Under the pieces are notes generated by a model, which did not search any database, was not told the origin of the DNA, and saw only the letters and a list, made by a program, of their open reading frames with translations. Shown here in pieces: positions 6,242 to 8,317 of a DNA stretch of 8,317 bases. The DNA is from Wenzhouxiangella sp. (GTDB lineage Bacteria; Pseudomonadota; Gammaproteobacteria; Xanthomonadales; Wenzhouxiangellaceae), in NCBI GenBank assembly GCA_021767625.1, contig JAASTB010000080.1:1-8317 (forward strand), written 5' to 3'. The translations under genes and the position numbers were made by a program. Position 1 is the stretch's first letter. Every line of letters begins with the position of its first letter.

Positions 6242-7807
6242 ATGAATCGCACTGAAAACACCCGCACCCGAGTGCCGGTCGACGGCCGTTGGCTGACGGC
6301 TGTCGCCGTGTTCTTCCTCGCGCTGGCGTCCGCCGCCCAGACGCAGTCTCCCGCGCCCGTCGAACAGGGCGCGCCCGTGGTGCACGTGCTGGCCGTCGAC
6401 GGTGCCATCGGGCCGGCAACGCGCGACTACATCGTGCGGGGGATCGAGCAGGCGGAGTCCGCCGGGGCGGCCCTGGTCGTCCTTCGGCTCGACACGCCCG
6501 GCGGTCTCGACGCCTCGATGCGCGATATCATCAAGAAGATCCTCAACGCCCGCGTTCCGGTGGCCACCTGGGTCGGCCCGCCGGGCGCGAGGGCGGCCAG
6601 CGCGGGCACCTACATGCTGTACGCCAGCCATGTGGCTGCGATGGCGCCCTCCACCAATCTCGGAGCGGCAACGCCGGTGCAGATCGGGGGCGGTGGCGGC
6701 TCGGACGAACAGCCCGCTTCACCCATGGAGCGGGCCCGGGAAGCCTTCGATGAAGGACAGTCCGGCGATGCCGATTCCAATCCCGAAGCCGATCCCGATG
6801 CCAGTGCCGGAGACGGGTCGTCGGAATCAGGCGCTCAGGATGCTTCAGAGAGCGAACGGGGCGATGCCGTGGAGGATGGACAGTCCGCCCCGTCTTCCGG
6901 CGATGCCATGACCCGTAAGGCCGTCGAGGACGCCGTCGCCTACATCCGCGGCCTGGCCGAACGCCACGGGCGCAACGCCGACTGGGCCGAGCGCGCCGTG
7001 CGCGAAGCGGTCAGCCTCACGGCCTCCGACGCCGCCGAAATGAACGTGATCGACCTGGTCAGCCCCGACATTCCGGCCCTGCTGGATGCAATCGACGGGC
7101 GCGCGGTGCGCATGGCCTCCGGGTCCACGACGCTGACGACGGCCGGCGCCGACATCGTGGAGAAGGAGCCTGACTGGCGCAACCGGTTCCTGAGCGTCAT
7201 TACCAACCCCACCCTGGCCTATATCCTGTTGATGGTCGGCATCTACGGGCTGATTCTGGAGGGCTACAATCCCGGCGCGCTGGTGCCCGGCGTGATCGGC
7301 GGCATCTGCCTGCTGCTGGCCCTCTACGCGTTCCAGATCCTGCCGGTCAACTATGTCGGTCTGGCCTTGATGCTGCTAGGCTTCGCGCTGATCGCCGTGG
7401 AACTGTTCGTGCCTTCGCTGGGTATCCTCGGTATCGGCGGCGTGGTCGCCGTGGTGGTCGGCTCCATCATCCTGATGGACAGCGACGTGCCGGGCATGGG
7501 GATCAACACCGGCCTGATCGCCGGCATGGGCCTGGTCTCCGCTCTGATCTTCCTGGTCATCGTCTACCTGGCGGCCAAGTCGTTCAGGCGGCCGCAGGTG
7601 GCCGGCCGGGAAGCCTTGCCCGGACACCGCGCCGAGGCGATCAGTGATTTTCACGACGGCGAAGGGCGCGTCCACCTCGAGGGCGAGGACTGGAGCGCCG
7701 CATCGGACCACCCGATCACCAAGGGTCAGGAAGTCGAGATCACGGCCGTGGACGGCCTGGTCCTGAAAGTGCGACCCATCGAATCATCCGAAGGAGCGAC
7801 ACCATGA
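6242..7807 (+). CDS. nfeD: NfeD family membrane-bound serine protease (long form, ClpP-class), stomatin operon partner
   Basis: It encodes 521 residues from ATG 6242; GTG 6239 in the same frame is an alternative. An in-frame TAG at 6233-6235 rules out earlier starts. There is no Shine-Dalgarno. Residues about 17-33 form a signal peptide or anchor (WLTAVAVFFLALASA). A ClpP-like protease domain follows (about 46-300), with DTPGG at 84-88, the catalytic Ser S120 in GARAASAGTYM and the probable catalytic Lys K226 in TRKAVEDAVAYIR. These correspond to Ser97 and Lys138 of Pyrococcus horikoshii PH1510. A hydrophobic region with several membrane helices spans about 322-446, and a C-terminal NfeD OB-fold about 455-511 (ending DGLVLKVRPI). 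Between Ser and Lys lies an acidic, Ser-rich insertion of about 65-75 residues. Known relatives cleave membrane substrates, including the partner stomatin. The slipin gene downstream overlaps by four bases, supporting co-translation. Confidence 0.95.
   Translation: MNRTENTRTRVPVDGRWLTAVAVFFLALASAAQTQSPAPVEQGAPVVHVLAVDGAIGPATRDYIVRGIEQAESAGAALVVLRLDTPGGLDASMRDIIKKILNARVPVATWVGPPGARAASAGTYMLYASHVAAMAPSTNLGAATPVQIGGGGGSDEQPASPMERAREAFDEGQSGDADSNPEADPDASAGDGSSESGAQDASESERGDAVEDGQSAPSSGDAMTRKAVEDAVAYIRGLAERHGRNADWAERAVREAVSLTASDAAEMNVIDLVSPDIPALLDAIDGRAVRMASGSTTLTTAGADIVEKEPDWRNRFLSVITNPTLAYILLMVGIYGLILEGYNPGALVPGVIGGICLLLALYAFQILPVNYVGLALMLLGFALIAVELFVPSLGILGIGGVVAVVVGSIILMDSDVPGMGINTGLIAGMGLVSALIFLVIVYLAAKSFRRPQVAGREALPGHRAEAISDFHDGEGRVHLEGEDWSAASDHPITKGQEVEITAVDGLVLKVRPIESSEGATP
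6686..6910 (+). other. Acidic low-complexity insertion in the NfeD protease domain
   Basis: Residues about 149-223 of the NfeD protein, between the catalytic Ser and Lys. It opens with a five-glycine run, then a segment rich in Asp, Glu, Ser, Ala and Gly with no predicted fold. The Ser-Lys distance is 106 residues here against 41 in PH1510 (Ser97-Lys138). The reading frame is intact and sequence on both sides matches the family, so this is an insertion and not a frameshift. Confidence 0.8.
6755..6907 (+). repeat. Imperfect direct repeats inside the acidic insertion
   Basis: GGACAGTCCG occurs at 6755-6764 and again at 6878-6887. TCCGGCGATGCC occurs at 6761-6772 and again at 6896-6907. All copies are in the same frame and give GQS and SGDA twice, bracketing the insertion. 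Between them GCCGAT and GATGCC units recur (6767-6810). The arrangement suggests growth by local duplication or slippage. Confidence 0.6.
7791..7796 (+). promoter_or_regulatory. Ribosome binding site of the slipin gene, inside the NfeD coding sequence
   Basis: AAGGAG lies seven bases before ATG 7804, within the last codons of the NfeD gene. Combined with the ATGA stop/start overlap (7804-7807), it indicates that ribosomes finishing NfeD can re-initiate on the slipin gene while fresh initiation is also possible. Confidence 0.85.
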
Positions 7808-8317
7808 ACATCGACACCGTTTCGTTTCTCGGCACCGCGCTGGTCCTGCTGGTCCTGCTGGTGGCCAATACCATCAAGATCCTGCGCGAGTACGAGCGCG
7901 GGGTAATCTTCACACTCGGGCGCTTTACCAAGGTCAAGGGCCCGGGCCTGATCATCGTCATTCCCCTCATCCAGCAAATCGTGCGCGTGGACCTGCGCAC
8001 CATCGTCATGGACGTGCCCACCCAGGACGTGATTTCCTTCGACAACGTTTCGGTCAAGGTCAACGCGGTGGTCTACTACCGCGTGATCGATCCGGAAAAG
8101 GCGATTATCAATGTCGAGCGTTTCATGGATGCCACCAGCCAGCTCGCCCAGACCACGCTGCGCTCGGTGCTGGGCAAGCACGAGCTCGACGAGATGCTGG
8201 CCGAACGCGACAAGCTCAACGAGGACATCCAGAAGATTCTTGATCGGCAGACCGACGGCTGGGGCGTGAAGGTCACCAACGTGGAGATCAAGCACGTCGA
8301 CCTCGACGAGTCGATGA
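7804..8317 (+). CDS. Slipin/stomatin-like SPFH domain membrane protein (3' end beyond the window)
   Basis: It starts at ATG 7804 and is still open at the window end, giving 171 residues; bacterial slipins are usually about 250 or longer. An N-terminal hydrophobic segment (about 6-24; FLGTALVLLVLLVANTIKI) anchors it in the membrane. The SPFH/PHB domain follows: REYERGVIFTLGRF, GPGLIIVIP, VDLRTIVMDVPTQDVISFDN, VSVKVNAVVYYRV. Then come the helical TTLRSVLGKHELDEMLAERD and WGVKVTNVEIKHVDL, all typical of the stomatin/slipin family. These proteins oligomerise into membrane scaffolds and are classic partners of long NfeD proteases; in Pyrococcus the protease cleaves the hydrophobic C-terminus of its stomatin. 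Whether this copy has that cleavable tail cannot be seen because the C-terminus is missing. Confidence 0.95.
   Translation, partial: MNIDTVSFLGTALVLLVLLVANTIKILREYERGVIFTLGRFTKVKGPGLIIVIPLIQQIVRVDLRTIVMDVPTQDVISFDNVSVKVNAVVYYRVIDPEKAIINVERFMDATSQLAQTTLRSVLGKHELDEMLAERDKLNEDIQKILDRQTDGWGVKVTNVEIKHVDLDESM

Noticed and set aside
6767..6810. GCCGAT/GATGCC run as a tandem microsatellite for phase variation
   Set aside because: Units are imperfect and in-frame multiples of three, so changes in number would alter loop length and not switch the gene off.
7726..8295. A 189-codon minus-strand frame, His/Asp-rich
   Set aside because: It is antisense to the slipin gene, whose plus-strand product matches the SPFH family throughout.

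Overview
The window is GC-rich bacterial DNA. Strong G/C preference at third codon positions, dense coding, a classical bidirectional hairpin terminator and the gene families present point to a Gammaproteobacterium. My best guess is the Xanthomonadales/Wenzhouxiangella-like group, inferred from the style of the secreted protease and not proven. I see no mobile element, CRISPR array, tRNA or rRNA.

Layout. (1) Positions 3-5555 (+) hold the 3' 1850 codons of a giant secreted subtilase (peptidase family S8, bacillopeptidase F-like). Its N-terminus lies upstream of the window. The catalytic domain takes only about the first 340 residues. The remaining roughly 1500 residues are a chain of extracellular beta-sandwich domains, built largely from a repeated super-module: a carboxypeptidase-regulatory-like domain followed by an Ig-like domain split by an inserted second beta-sandwich. 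(2) Positions 5598-5637 hold a strong symmetric terminator shared with the convergent gene. (3) Positions 5695-6123 (-) encode a small soluble protein of unknown function with a Gly/Met-rich tail. (4) Positions 6124-6238 are a short divergent intergenic region. (5) Positions 6242-7807 (+) encode a long-form NfeD membrane serine protease (ClpP-like domain, membrane segments, OB-fold). (6) Positions 7804-8317 (+) encode the first 171 residues of a stomatin/slipin-type SPFH protein, overlapping the NfeD gene by 4 bases (ATGA).

How the genes work together. The last two genes form the well-known NfeD-stomatin operon, in which the membrane protease and the SPFH scaffold act as partners in membrane quality control. 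The subtilase is an independent extracellular hydrolase. The small minus-strand gene shares only a terminator with the subtilase and an upstream region with the NfeD operon.

No clearly new multi-gene system is visible. The best candidates for novelty are the nested, three-fold repeated architecture of the protease tail, its near-total lack of lysine, its C-terminal VFWDRFE motif, and a long acidic insertion between the two catalytic residues of the NfeD protease.
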